DNA of 64,000 nucleotides, from the NCBI GenBank assembly GCA_008973525.1, contig WACJ01000042.1:806001-870000 (forward strand), written 5' to 3'. Under the pieces are notes generated by a model. That model saw nothing but the letters and a program-made list of their open reading frames with translations. It ran no database searches and had not been told where the DNA came from. This stretch comes from Stenopsyche tienmushanensis. Lineage: Eukaryota > Arthropoda > Insecta > Trichoptera > Stenopsychidae. Each line of letters opens with the position of its first letter. The first letter of the stretch is position 1. The position numbers and the translations under genes were made by a program. Below are positions 12,416 through 25,350 of this stretch, one piece after another.

Positions 12416-13347
12416 TTAGGTTGGGGAATAAGTTCGTAGCGTTTTTTTGTTTTACAACATTTTTTTGCTTTTTGACAAAGTGTATAATATACATTCGATA
12501 GAGCTCATTTTGTACTACAAATCTGTGTTAAACATCTTTTTGAATAATTTATTTCTTATTACCTTTGAGTCTTAAAAATGGAATATCCAGGAGGTAAAAA
12601 GCAACATTTTCGACACCTACTCTTCTTCGCTTTTCATCGAGGTCAAAAAGTTGCTGAAGCAGCCCGGAACTTAGCGCTTTTTGTACCGAATCATCATGAG
12701 AGATGATAAATGGTGCAACATAAACATACATACAGAAGCAAAGAAAGGAATGGATGGCTCCAGGAGATACGCCAAAGCCGAGAGTCAAGCTTGACTTCCA
12801 TCCAAATAAGGCCATGATCTGCCTTTGGTGGGACTGGGAGCGCATGGTGCATTGGTAAATGCTCGAAAGGAATTCCACGGCCAACAAGGAGCTTTATAAA
12901 GCTCAGTTACACCGCGTGAAAGAGGCTATTCAACTGAAAAGATCCCATCGACAAGGCCAAATCATACTCCTTCACAACAAAGCCAGGCCACATGTTGCAC
13001 AAGTCGTCAAAGCCGCACTCCAAGCTTCTTCAGCATCTGCCGTATTCTCCAGACCTTGCACCGACGGATTACCATCTTTTTCGCTCCCTGTTTAACCATA
13101 TGGAAGGCGTTACCTTGTACAATGAAGACGATCTTAAAAACTGGCTCAACAAATTCTTCGATACCAGACCGGGCGATTTTTGATAGAACGGCATCGAAAA
13201 ATTACTGAAGAGGTGAAAGGAGGTAGAAAATGGTAGTAAACAACAACGGCGAATACATGATTAATTAATTTATTTTTAAAACTATTGATTTTCGTTTGAA
13301 TAAAAGTTTTTTTTATAAAAACGCTATGAACTTATTCCCCAACCTAA
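12416..13347 (+). mobile_element. Mariner element with TA duplication, internally deleted
   Basis: The ends are inverted repeats of about 31 bp (TTAGGTTGGGGAATAAGTTC...) with one mismatch. TA lies immediately outside both ends (12414-12415 and 13348-13349). At 932 bp it is shorter than full mariners of about 1.3 kb. This is the best preserved transposon in the window, and the low divergence of its ends suggests it is among the younger ones. Confidence 0.85.
12578..13260 (+). pseudogene. Broken mariner transposase (D,D34D type)
   Basis: Starting at the ATG at 12578, the frame gives an N-terminal helix-turn-helix piece (HFRHLLFFAFHRGQKVAEAA). It then jumps, by an internal deletion, to the region of the first catalytic Asp (DDKWC). 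A shifted frame continues with RKEWMAPGDTPKPRVK, WWDWERMVHW and a stop. A further open frame from 12859 carries KELYKAQLHRVKEAIQLKR and LLHNKARPHVA, where the usual second catalytic Asp (HDNARPH) reads Asn. Another shift gives YSPDLAPTDYHLF with the third Asp, and TRPGDF followed by a stop. At least one deletion, several frameshifts and stops and a changed catalytic residue make it non-functional. Confidence 0.85.
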
Positions 13348-14054
13348 TATTTTCCACAGGTTTTAAAGTTTTTCAATTCCACGCTTGAAAAATTCTTCTG
13401 CTTTTGGGTCGAAATATGTACAAATATGATTTTCGACTTATTTTGTGTTTCGAAAGCGTTTATTGCTTGGAGAGTATGCCAAAGATCGAAAAAGACGAGC
13501 CGAGAGAATTGACACGTCGTAATGATAATATTTCACCGTAAATTTCATTTATGACTTTCGTGACCTTTGGTCGAAAAACAGCAGAATATAACGTTGAATG
13601 TGATGTTGATCAATTTCGGGCTTTGACATTTTAGCCTTAACAAAAATAACATTTTTTTACTCATTAAAGTTACTGAAAAATAGTTCTTAAAAAACTTATG
13701 GAGCTGCTGCCTTCACCGTGTCTGGAGCTTAAACAGACGTCTAATATTTAATATTTCATACTTGAAATATTTTTAAGCTGCTCTCGGAAAATAGTTAATC
13801 TAACATCCTCGATCATTTTCATGGAAAGATTTTTTTGAGCGCAAGAATTCCGGAAAAATATAAAAAAGTACCATTTTATTTTTGTTAGACAATAGATCTT
13901 CTTCGAAGTGAATCGCTATCGTTAGCAAAATTTTATCCTTTAGATTTAAAGATGAGAAGAGTGCCTGTATGTAGTCCCACGATTAAGCGATCGAACTAGT
14001 AAGTCAATCGTCATGGGCTCAAATCTACAGGAGGCGTTACTGGCGACTACATTT

Positions 14055-14437
14055 TTAACCATTTAAGCAGTGAACTAATTTGAAATCATCATAAAAATAA
14101 ATGCTATATTTGTATATCCACCATTTATCGTCTGTACAAATCCACTTATCTGTCAGGACCGCGCAGCGTGTATGAAGCTTGTATATAAACAAATAAACAC
14201 TGTCGATAGCACACAATATTCGTTCATTTTTTCGCGTAAACATAACCAATACACTTTAAATCGATTAATTTGGGTTATTATTAGTCGATAAATTTGGGTT
14301 ATCGATCTATATAATCGTATGATGTACGCAAGATACTCTCCGTCTCTGTCTCTCTCCGAGTTCGATGTGTCAGAATGCTCTTTCTGAATCGCTGAAATTC
14401 GATCGCAAATACGCGACTGAACTCATTAAAAGGTTAA
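14055..14437. mobile_element. piggyBac-like non-autonomous element, both TTAA ends
   Basis: TTAACC at 14055 and GGTTAA ending at 14437 bound 383 bp with no transposase. The left end (..TTTAAGCAGTGAACTAATTT) matches the right end of the copy at 53543-54180, read in reverse. The right end (gaattcgatcgcaaatacgcg) matches its left end. TTAA at both borders is the insertion signature of piggyBac elements. Related copies or fragments lie at 1438, 16079, 29255, 43665, 47818 and 53543. Confidence 0.65.
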
Positions 14438-14602
14438 AACATGTACATTTCGGTCTCGTATAATACGGTCATATGGTTCCACATAAAAATTTGTGAAACA
14501 AATCCGCGTTATACGAGGTATACATCCAAACACAACTAAATTGACATTACATTATCATATCTGTTATGATTAATCAACTTTTTGTATGCTATTTTTTTAA
14601 TA

Positions 14603-15140
14603 AGGTCATCTAGAGATTAAGGTTACAAAGGTTCCTGAGGCCATGGGATTTTTTGTTTCGAAGTTGCAACACCTGGCATGTAGGATAGTGTGGGATCCTA
14701 ACGGTCAGCTTGTTTAGTCCCGGGTGTTTGTCGACCATTTTGTTCAGTCACAGTAAATTCTTCCGATGGAAAGATCGTCGCGCACTACCACCACGCGCGA
14801 CTTTGCAGAATAATACCAAGATTAGATTGTTCAGAGAAGGCTTTACTAATACTCATGATGAAGCAAGGAGTAGGAGATCATCGGTGATTGATCTGTGGAA
14901 AAAATTGAAGGACATGTGCGAAATGACCGTCGTATGACGCTTGAAGACCCTCACAAAGAATTTCCTGACATTTCTCGAAGTCTCTTTGATGATATTGTGT
15001 TGGAAAAACTTGGCTACAAGAGGTTGTGTCAAAATTGCGTGATCGCTGCGCGGATTTTTTAATTGTTTTGCACAGGTGGGAGAAGCTTTTCTGGACTCTA
15101 TCATGACAGGGGATGAGAAGTGGGTGTGTCAGTATACAGC
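14603..15140 (+). mobile_element. Mariner-type element, degenerate, plus strand
   Basis: After a TA, the end AGGTCATCTAGAGATTAAGG is followed by a non-coding leader shared with the 9291-9900 copy. The transposase remnants read in order THDEARSRRSSVI, then in a shifted frame RMTLED.., FPDISRSLFDDIVLEKLGYK and RLCQN. A further shift gives FLDSIMTGDEKWV with the first catalytic Asp at about 15090-15125. The rest of the catalytic domain and the 3' end are missing. Confidence 0.65.
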
Positions 15141-15640
15141 CTGGTACTTTATATGACGCCATTATTCAGTCAAATATAATATGTTAGCTAGATGTTCCGT
15201 GCATTGATGAAAAAAAGATGTTGCATTTTTTTGTTTATGAGGCACTCTACGTTTTATATTAGGGTAAAACATGATTCGACAGCCTTCAAGTTATTCTGGA
15301 GCGTATCCACAATTCCTTGAGTGGGTTTATATTTCAAGTGAGCCATATAAAAAGAATATATTGAACGACCTCTCGACGACGGCGGCAGAAATGCGAGCTG
15401 CCAAAAGCTCGCCTATCATAACTCGAGATTGTTGAATGTCGAATTCGGTGTCGTGTTACACTCGTTAGCTTCGAAAAGCTCACAAAAGTCGAAAGACAGC
15501 CTAGCGGAAATATTATTTAAGTTTTGTTTAAGTGGGATCGGGTGCAGTCGGAAGGCAGTGGGATTCGGAGCACGCTCTTTGCCGGGGAAGCGAATGCTTT
15601 TGACAGTGGATAACTAGGGACGAGTTTCGACCCCTCTAAT

Positions 15641-15661
15641 GACGGTCGTTAAACGACCGTC
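15641..15661. repeat. Perfect 10-bp-arm palindrome
   Basis: GACGGTCGTT, a single A, then AACGACCGTC form a perfect hairpin. It sits in a GC-richer, repeat-free patch (15360-15720) with no assigned gene. Confidence 0.6.
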
Positions 15662-16078
15662 CTCCGGCTCAGGTTGTGTAAGCCCCCGTACTCTCCATCC
15701 TTGCTCTACATGTGTCTTTGTCGTTTTACATTCGCCAAATACGCCCAGGGCATATCACAAATGAGAGAGAACTGAATAGGCACCCAACAGTGACCATGGG
15801 ATTCCTTCACTATTCCGATTAAATTTTAAATAAGATGTAAATGTATATGTCCCTTTGTGTTTTAAAGCAAAGGACAATGTTTGCTTTTCTCTAAATATTG
15901 ATGCTATTTTGAATTAAACAAAAAAAATGTCTTTACACATATAGTAGGCGCGCCTTTCCGATAACGCCAAGATGACAACGATTCTGAAACAGAACATATT
16001 TTTCCTAATCAACGTAATTCTGCTTTACAACGAAATGATAATTGGACAAAGATTCGTCCAACAAGCAGCGACGAACGA

Positions 16079-16257
16079 GTTAAATAAATAAATACTGTCG
16101 ATAGCACAAAATAAAAAAAGAAGTACTCCGTCTCCATCTCCCGAACTGCGCTATGATCTCTGTCTCTGTCTTTCTCCGAGCTCAGCATACAAGAGTGCTC
16201 TTTTTGAATCATTAGAATTCGCTCGCAACATTGCGATCATACTCTCTTGCGGGTTAA
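16079..16257 (+). mobile_element. piggyBac-like fragment, right end at TTAA
   Basis: The family block around 'aataaatactgtcgatagcac' is followed by 'tttttgaatcattagaattcgctcgcaac' and ends GCGGGTTAA at 16257. Its left part is shortened or rearranged relative to 14055-14437. It directly abuts the mariner remnant that begins at about 16265. Confidence 0.5.
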
Positions 16258-16264
16258 CATAGTC

Positions 16265-16860
16265 TCCTTCAAGGGTGATACATTCATTTCAATACAAGTC
16301 AGATCTGAAGAATACGGTGGATTAAGAAGCAATTCAAAGTGCAATTTTGCATTGGTATGAACGACTAGTGACATGGGGCATTGCATACATCTTGGTGCAT
16401 TTTAGTGAAATACCGCTTTTTTCTTCTTTATTTGGAGCCGTTTTACACCAATAATGCCATATAATATTCGCTGTTCATGTTTCTTCTTTTTTCAATTTAA
16501 TTGATGAATAAAATACCGTGCACATCCCAAAATACGAAGGTCTTATTAGTCGATTTTTGTGTTTTTGGTCGCTTTGGACGGCTCTCGCCGGTTGCTGTCC
16601 ACTCAACTGATTACCAATTTGATTCTAAAATATAATGATAGATCCATGTTTTATCTATTGTTACATATTGCATGAAAAAAATATATTTTAGCGCGCTAAT
16701 ACAGTTCCAAACAACGCTCTGAATTATGGACGAGTTGTTGTTTTTGATCAAGTGTGAGAAAATTCAGTACCCACTTCGAACAGAGCTTTCTCATGGAGAA
16801 ATATTTATACAAAATGTTTCTTTGCTTTCTTCTGTCTGATATCTTTAAAGTGTTAAATAT
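16265..16860 (-). pseudogene. Mariner transposase remnant, central region
   Basis: Read on the minus strand from about 16860, the order is KYFSMRKLCSKWV and LTLDQKQQLVHNSERCLELY (open in 16696-16878). After frame breaks come TWIYHYILESNW and SVEWTATGESRPKRPKTQKS, then TNKTFVFWDVHGILFI and MNSEYYMALLV. This order matches the middle and catalytic part of a mariner transposase, including the first catalytic Asp region. Frameshifts and stops are frequent and the C-terminal block is not readable. The copy at 31805-32152 shares the FVFWDVHGILFI block. Confidence 0.75.
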
Positions 16861-17674
16861 CCAGAACAATGGTGGCACAAACTATATGTTATTCTACGAA
16901 CTTATTGAAAAGTTGTCAATTGTGTTGTGTACGATATTATCATTAAACCACGATCATATCCATCAGAGGACGATCGTTCAGTCCGAAGGCCGTGGGCCTC
17001 CCCAAAAAAATAGGGGTAAATATTTATCGCGCAGGAAACGGGGATGAAATTTTATACGGCATTCGACAAAAAATTTGCTCGAGATGAATATCACAATAAA
17101 AACAGCACATCCATGTCAATCTGTGGAAAACGGGAGGGGCGTATTTTAAGGTCGCGGGCAAATTGAGGCAAAAATCAACTCGCACGAGGGGCACAATGGA
17201 GGGTTGTCTGAAAGCCACGCGCCATATGAAACATCGAATGTCTGAAAAAATATGAATTATCACGTGACGAGGGCCCTTTTCCCATTTCTCGTTTTACCAT
17301 TATTTAATTTCAAGCTCGAACGCATCAACGGTCCATTGGCGGCTTTATATGGGATTTTTATTTATTTTTTACGTGCTAAATTAATCATAATATTCATTTC
17401 GTAAAGGGTATTCTAATGACTTATACAGATGATAATCAAAGGGTGCGATTTAATAAGGACGCTCGATTTTTAAATGTAAATAAAATAAGCTGTATGTGAG
17501 TTAACTCCCTATTTTTTTTAGTTTTTGAAAGAATATATTATGGTATTAAATATAAAATAAAAAATCTTTCAGATATTTTCCGCGGCTTTGCTTGATGGCA
17601 TGTATTCGGTAGGTCCAATTTTTGATGACTTTGTCGCATAAATTTGCTATATGGCGTTCATTATGTTGACTATA

Positions 17675-17706
17675 GCGACTCACCGGTGAGTCGCAATGCT
17701 TTTTAA
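17675..17706. mobile_element. Putative piggyBac-type end with subterminal palindrome
   Basis: A perfect 20-bp palindrome, GCGACTCACCGGTGAGTCGC (17675-17694), is followed 8 bases later by TTAA (17703-17706). A near-identical palindromic block followed by TTAA occurs at 44142-44178. The shared arrangement suggests one element family, but no second end was found here. Confidence 0.4.
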
Positions 17707-19604
17707 GAGTAAGTCTTAAATTTTTTATTGTTTTCCAGTTCTTATCTTCAATTTACCTTTGACAGATTTTCAGAACCGTTTTCAAGCATTTTATCTACGA
17801 AAATAAAATTCAAGTTCTTACAAACGGGGGATGCAAACGACGGTTAGACGTCTCGGAAGTATACCCGGTGAACGTTTCAATTTTTGCCACCATAAAATGT
17901 TCCCAATTTGTCACGAGCCGACACTGCTCAACGTTCCTTATATAAAAATACGATTTGGTGCCGCGCTGGGACATTACAGTTTTTCGTAACTCATATGAAA
18001 TTTCTTAGTAGAGATGTATAATAATGAGACTGAAGATGGAGGTCTCAGATAGAATCGTGTTTCAAAGGAACAAAAAACTTCCTCTATGACAAGGTCATCC
18101 TGTATAAATTTCGGCGAAAATGTACGCTTCCTGAGAAAATCAATAGCATCGAGATTGAAACTGGATTTCATGTATGTTATTCTATTTAATTTTTTAAAGG
18201 CTTAATAATCGCTGCCCTAATTTGAACTGCTAGCTTTTGAAGTCCAAGATCTCTATATTAATTTTACGCCTTATCTTTTCCCGAAGCTCGCTTCAGTTAA
18301 GCTCGAAAAGCTCAACTTGTTTTCGAGTAAATATTATGTTTTTAAAATATGATGGATTACAATAAATTCGCCAACATATAATACTAAATGTAAGCATAAA
18401 CTGTTTTTGACATGTGCTAAATAACAATTTGTTTCGATATTTTAATAAAGAATAATTAAATTAAATTCTATGAAATATCAAAGATACCAAGAAATAATTC
18501 ATTGTTACATAACTTTATTATTCGCTTCGGTGCTTAATTTTTCAAATCCATGAAAACAAGGTTTAACACACGTTTCAAGATTATATAAATAATAATTTGT
18601 GTGAATTTTCCAATTTTCAGTATCTTCCTATTTATAGTCGTCATTTAAATCTTAAATCATAAGAATGGGAATTAATGGATATTTTGTAAGTGTAATTGAT
18701 TTATAGATTTTATTTTAAATATTTTCCGACTTGAATCTCGCGATAATAATAAAACGCTCTTCTGATAGGGAGTTGTAAAATGAAAAGTTTGTGTAAACGC
18801 TCTTTTATACAAAAAAATCGCTAATTATTTCTGCGCATCTTGACTAACTATGCAACACTTGTCCATAGTTACATTGGAAAACTTTAAGTTTCCAAGTAAA
18901 CTGCAATGTTCCAGGACGATGGAAGTTTAAAACTTTCGCAGATACGTAGAGGATATTTAAAATGGATCAAAAAGGAGCTCAAATTGGCATTCAGCTTCAC
19001 AATATTTCTTGGGATATTAAAGCATTTTTTGAAAGCCACGAGCGTGAATATTCTATGTACATGTTATTTTTTGTTAGATGGGCATATTTTAGGATAGCAG
19101 TAATATCCTGACATCAGATTTTAATCGATCCATCATCGGATTTAGGCCTTATAAATATGATTTAATTCTTTCCTAAAGATCATGAATCAAAAAAAGCTTA
19201 AAATTCTGTGGATTTTAAAAGTTTGTTTGGTCAGTTCTTCAACTAGACGGTTGACTTAAGTCTTTTAGGCTTTATCTCTTTAATATTATAGTTAATGCTG
19301 TAACCATTTTTAATCATGTCATTAATTAAGAAGTATCGGCTGTCGCACATATGAATTTAAAATGAAAAAGCTAGAAATAATAAGTTTATATCCAAATTGG
19401 TGCTGGGATAACATTGTATTATACATTTGTATGATTTTGATTTTTAGTCTATCGACCAATATATACTCTTTTCTTCTTTATTCTAGTTGCTTTATTTTCT
19501 TTAAATGCAATAATAAGTGTTTGTTCAAGTGTGCTTCGAAATATTTGACCTTGTAGCATGAGCGAAATATCATCCCCATTTTGACACCAATGCAGATGAA
19601 ATGG

Positions 19605-19787
19605 AAGTGGACAGGCGTCAAATAGAAAGCCCCTCGTCTTAGATAACTTTTTTATTAATCACGAAAGAGAGAGCGGTTTGGTCGCGGGAAGGACGTCCTC
19701 CCGCACTCAAGGCTATCCGACGACTCCTCACTCACCGCCTCACGTCGCTGTTAATCAGGCGAATTAAATCTACCCTGATTAACAGCG
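19605..19787 (+). repeat. Dispersed repeat family member (GTGGACAGG..)
   Basis: It shares an ordered series of blocks with 25760-26014: 'gtggacagg', 'cctcgtctta', 'ttattaatcacg' and 'gggaaggacgtcctcccgc..aaggctatc..acgactc'. Part of the series also recurs at 34725-34835. It ends in a perfect 14-bp inverted repeat (CGCTGTTAATCAGG at 19746-19759, its inverse at 19774-19787). Its class is unresolved; a long terminal repeat is one possibility. Confidence 0.5.
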
Positions 19788-22700
19788 CCTTTGCATGAAG
19801 ATGATATTTCGCCCATGGTACAACTACGTTGTCGTACCACGTACTGATTTGCTCTTGTTAGCCTATATTTTAATATTTTACTGAAGAAGTGTTCGCCATG
19901 AAATACCATGGCAAAATGATTGATAATGGTCGCATAAAAAGGATTGCTAAACGCCACATCGAAAAAAGGTATTATTGTTTTAAATATAAAGTCTGAATAG
20001 CCAACTCCTGAAGGTTTTATTAAAATCCTATGTATCTGTTCTACAATGGCATATTTTTTTTGGAATCCAAATCGATTATTCATCATACTTCGTCTTTATA
20101 AACTTCCATTCTAAGAGCTGCGTGGAAAATTTATAATAAGAGCTTAAATCTTTTGTCAAAGAGCAACATTATTCTCATGATAAGATTGTGGTTGGAGGCT
20201 CAATTGTTCTAATATATTTAGATGTCTATGAATTTATCTTAAGTATTTACTCTCGTAGAAGCAAGAAATCAGGCTATATCTGAATCTAAAATAAATCTCC
20301 CAGATTTGTAAGTATGGTGCTATTTAATTCCTCAGTCTGGTTTGAACCTGAACCTTTATAAAAAAAGGTATTAAGCTCACTATGCTGTCTCTTAAAGTTA
20401 AAAAATAATTTATAATAAGTATTTATCTAAAAGAAAAATTATAAACGTCCTTTTGAAAGTCTTTTGGACTGTATGAAAGTTGTTTGGGTGTTTTAAATAA
20501 TCGTGTAGGGAGCACTTGAAATGAAAAAACTTTTTTTTATTATGTAGTTTCTGTTCGTTTTGGCTGAAAACTCATACTCCAACATCTCTTCGTGTGTCAA
20601 CTTAAACGTGATTTAGTATCGGAGTGGAAACATTTTTAATTAAAAAGTATTATTTTCATATGTATATACGAAGTTTGATAATTTATTTGTATTTTTTTTG
20701 GAGAGCCAAGCTTAAAATAATAATGAAAGCGTAAAAGATTTATATTCTTATATTGTTGACAAGTTTGTCGGCAGTACAAATCCGTGAACTTAAAAAATAT
20801 TCGACTTGTTTCTTCTCAAGCGAAAGTTTTCCAGTGATCAAATAAAAAGGATAAAGCGACTTAATCCAAAGTCGTGCGAATAATCCGCAATAAATACATT
20901 TATTTAGCTACAATGAGAGATCGTCTGAGCTTTCGGATCCTCGGCAACTCTCGTCATCAATTAAGGCTAATGATTTATTGAAATCTTCCTGAAATATGTA
21001 TTAAATTGCCCGTGGGGAGTTCTTACGGAGCGTAACCTTCATCAGCGGCTAATCAAAAAAGTTAAAACAAATACGTGCCGATACAAAGAACGCAAAAAAT
21101 CTAATGAAAGCCTCGGAGTTTTTCCTCCATCCCTCGGGAAAATAGGGCATTTAGGTTAAGGATACAAAGATAGATTGCTGCTAAAGAAGAGATAGCGATC
21201 AACAATGAACGAGGCAATGTATACAAGGATGAATACGTACAGCGCGTTTGTTTCTCGAAATGTTCAAAGTTTATAGACTTGAGAAGTCTAATTACCAAGG
21301 ATCTTGAGGAAAAAAGTCCTTAAACTAGTTAAAAAGATTATCCGTGCTCATTGGATTATATATTGCTTTCCACTAAAACTAATGGAAATTTTGCTACAGG
21401 AACGTCCGCGAGCTTTAAAGCTCTCGATTCCGAGGCCTTTTGATTAAAATTCCATTTTATCAGGGCATGTAAATAAACGCGTTTCTTTGTTCTGAAAGAT
21501 TTTTACAGCGCCTATGTATTTAATTAAATCAGGCCATGAAATACGTTCATCTCATAAAATTCAACTGAAAATGTATTAAATTTGCGCTGCGAAAATCATA
21601 ACATTTCTTGAACATCGAAAAAATGCTAATGTTTTCAACTTTATCTTGTTTTTTTTATGTGGCTATTAGCAATCCCTTTTAAGGGACCATTATCAACCAT
21701 TTTGAATGAATAGCGGCCTATTTTAGCCATTGTGCGCTTGTACGAAGTTAGAAATAAGACAAAGTCGACCAAAAATCTTGGACGCGGGAAGATGCGTTCT
21801 TCATTTTCTCCATCTAGATAGGAAATATCTGAAATATCACAGCTAGGGTAATTTTCTTTGCATAATATAAATAATTTTGTCAAGTCTAATCATCACCATA
21901 TGCCCATATTTTTTACCGATATAGTGAATAAACCCGCTTCCATCTTGGAGAAGAATTTCAACTCTGATGTCTTAATCTCTGCGTTATGATAACATTTGAT
22001 AATAATTATCATTTTACTGCACATTAACAGATCTTCTGCTATCTAAAATTCTTATTAAAATAATCCTATTCTAATTTAAGAATCTCTAGATAAAAAAAAT
22101 CTCTAGAAAAGTCTCATATGTAGATTGACTATTCGATTGTTTGTTTTTGACTGAAGGATCTTTATAAATTTCATTATATGAATTTGAGGGCTCATAAAGT
22201 TGTGCTTATTACATTGTAACAATCTTCATTTTAAAAAATATAGCTCCAATTATTAATTCTATAATTGAGTGTGTGTATGTCTATTTGTTTGTTTGTTTGA
22301 CGTAGGTGATCTACATAGGAGACCTTACTAGGGAAAGGATTTTTCACGTGGTGGCTTTCAATTTGCCCTTTACACGTTTTAAAGTAAGAATTATTTGGAT
22401 AGAATTTTTGTTTTTGATAGGAGAGAATCTATGATTGAGTAGCAAAATTATCATTATATCAGAATAAACCTGAACCAAGACGATCGATCGAAAATATTAA
22501 TATTACGGCAAGGTTAAATTTTATTTTCTACAATCTGCTTTTGAACCCGAACCTTTATAGTAAAAGTTCAGGATCTAAAGCACTATATCAACACTTGGTT
22601 GGAGTTCAATGTTGACGGTCTTATTTCTTTGACGGATGAAGTTGTGAGATTAATAAACTCCAAGATCGTAAATTGTTTCCATCCCTCAACGATAGATTCA

Positions 22701-23059
22701 AAATCTAAGCTCAGAATCTTTCTTTAATTGTATATATTATTAATATGATATTTTTTTAATACAAAAATATAATATGACGTACAGACTAATAACAAATTTT
22801 GTGCTGCATTAATCTTGAGAAGGGTATAATTTATAAGCAATATATTTCATTTTGTTATCTCTCACTTTTAAGTCTTTTTTAGTCTACGATAATAGTCTCA
22901 GATATACTGGACCTAACGTATAGATCGTTATTGTTGTTTAAAAATATTACTATGGTAAAAAGTATCTATTGTACAAAGCTTAAGCTTCAAGTTTGAAGAC
23001 GCTGTGTTGTTACGTATTTGTTTGGCAGTTATCAACTGTGAATGTTTTCAGTAAAAACT

Positions 23060-23410
23060 TGGACTTCGTTTATAATAATAAAATATTGGGTGGCAGAATT
23101 TAAACGAGGTCGTACAAACTGCCAAGACGAACATCAAAATGGTCGACCAAATGACCACGCAAGAAATGGCGAAGAAAATCCACTAAATGGTATTGGATGA
23201 CTGTTAAATAAAAATGTTTGAGCTAGAAGATACGATTTGAATTTCAAAAAGTGCTATATATTGCATATTGACTGAAAGTTTATTCATGAGAAAGCTGTGC
23301 GCAAGATGGGTACCGCGTTTGCTTACAATGGAATAAAAACAGCGTCGTAAGGTTGTTTTAATCGGATTTTTGGCGATGTTTCGCAGCAATAAAGCCGTGT
23401 TTTAACGTCA
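23060..23410 (+). pseudogene. Mariner transposase N-terminal remnant
   Basis: The plus strand reads KYWVAEFKRGRTNCQDEHQN then GRPNDHA, the linker between the two helix-turn-helix units of mariner transposases. After stops and shifts it continues with pieces resembling the pre-catalytic region (MGTAF..NGIK, then FGDVSQQ followed by a stop). The catalytic triad is not present. It probably belongs to the same group as 16265-16860. Confidence 0.65.
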
Positions 23411-24890
23411 AAAGAGAAGAAAATAAATACATTTATGCTTTGATTCATATTACATGTTTATATATGTCTCTCGGGATTGTCCTTATTTTCGATGCCTAAA
23501 AGCTTTAAAATCAAATTTGCAGTATCCCATATGACCCAAGAGTTTCTCTAGTTTGTATTGATTCCATTATTGCGTCTTTTTTGTGTGTATATTTGCTTCA
23601 TTTCTGAATGTCCTGTGGGTTTTGATTTATCGTAATAAATAGTTTTTTTTTTGAGATTGGCCAACATTCGCTTGGGATATAACAACATCGCTCGCGGTTT
23701 CGCTTTGAATGCCTCAAAAAACTTGACTTACAAAAGGATTGTTTATGATAATACATATCCTTGAAATGACATATAATATTTTATCGCTCCTCCACGGGAT
23801 GTTATGATATTTGTGTACAATAGTTTTGGCGGGGTCGTTTCGATCCAAGGTTGCAGAATTTCGTATATCGAGCTTATAGAGGTGTCACTGCTTACATAAA
23901 GGGATGAAATAAATTAACTCCATTATCCGTTTTTCCTTTGGCATTGTGTGGATCTTTTCAGTTAAAAGCAGATTTCCTCTAGTTGGGCTAATATATTCTT
24001 TCGCACTTCCTTTTGAAACAACGCCATAATTTCACTTTGTAAAAGGGTAAGCATTCTTTGGAATCCTATTTCGATGCCGGCCTTAACGAGTGCCGAGGAT
24101 GGATTTTTTTATGCTTTCATCCTCGGCTTTAAACTTTTTCTTTATCGCATCCTGCCCGAGGATAGAGTAAATAATAAAGATGTAAAGTTTTCGGCTGAGT
24201 CCCATATATCATTGATTTTATGTAGATACGTGTAATATAAATCTTCATTTCGTGGCATTGAGCTCGCTTTGAATATACGACGCTAAAGTCATATGCAAAT
24301 ATTTGCACTGCTTCGTTGTAAATACAAAATCGGCTAATGCTAAATCCTTGTTGTGGAACGTATTGCAGTTCCTTAACAGGATATAAGCATAAATGTTTGA
24401 TTAATAACAGAGCCTCGAGGAGATTGCGTTTAAAACGCCTATTAGTCTTTGTAAACACGCAAAATATGCCAGATTCCAATACCCCAATTTATAAATACAA
24501 AATAATATTGGAAAACAGGTAAAGTGGGAATACGTGGACTTATTTACACCCGAGAGCTATTCATTGCCAATTACTTAAATTACTAACGACGTGCGGTATG
24601 CTTTTATCTGCTTTGGTATAAAGCCACAATGGTGCCTTGTGACTGTGTCATTTAAATAATTTAATTTATTTATAGGAATAACTCTTTATACGTTCATTAA
24701 ATTTGCGAATTTAAGCAAAATGTTACATAGAAGATCATTTTATTTTCGTCCATAATTTAAATACGAGTGGGACTCAAATATAACGCGGAAGAGGATCATA
24801 TTTCTAAGACATAATCTTCTTGATCACGTCACTGTAGAAAAAAGTGACCTTACTGAATTGTGAAATATCCTCGAGAATTCGAGCCATCGT

Positions 24891-25058
24891 TCAAGAGAAA
24901 ACAAATAATTACGCGTTGCGCAACAGATGATGGTGCTTCTCGCACTCTTTCTTTAGTGATGAAATCAAGCAGATTTTTTTAAAATGAAGAGGGAACTATG
25001 TAGAAAAATAAGATACTCCATCCCACACTAATAAATGTGTACAGCAAAATTTTAGGTA
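24891..25058 (+). repeat. Dispersed repeat containing GCGTTGCGCAAC
   Basis: It matches 32618-32808 in the same orientation: 'caagagaraa', 'gcgttgcgcaaca', 'ttctcgc..tctttyttttagtgatg.aatcaag' and, further on, 'actaataaat.t.tacagcaaaatttyrg'. No open frame and no terminal inverted repeat were seen. It could be a SINE-like or non-autonomous DNA element. Confidence 0.45.
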
Positions 25059-25350
25059 GTTTAATTTCCTTCATTTAAATATATTCAATACTAGTTGCAA
25101 CATTTAAGCATAAGCACCTATTAAATATATTTTTTTGAAATATTTTATTGTATGCAAGCCCACAGAAACTAGAACTATTTATTACTGAGTAACGAAAGGA
25201 AATCAGATTTTTAACACTTTCTGGAAAAAACTATCCTTAATAATTTTAGCATGAAATGTCTTGAAATTATCTTTGTCATAACGATTCAACTATGTATTTA
25301 TATTAATTAATTCATGTAAAACTATCAATATCACAGTTATTTGTAATATA

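Noticed and set aside
13970..14045. Possible tRNA or SINE head (gggctcaaatc resembles a B box)
   Set aside because: There is no acceptable A box at the right distance and no acceptor-stem pairing.
24129..24479. 116-codon open frame on the minus strand
   Set aside because: No recognisable domain, unusual residue use, a second frame overlaps it on the plus strand, and there are no splice-border or start-context features to support it.
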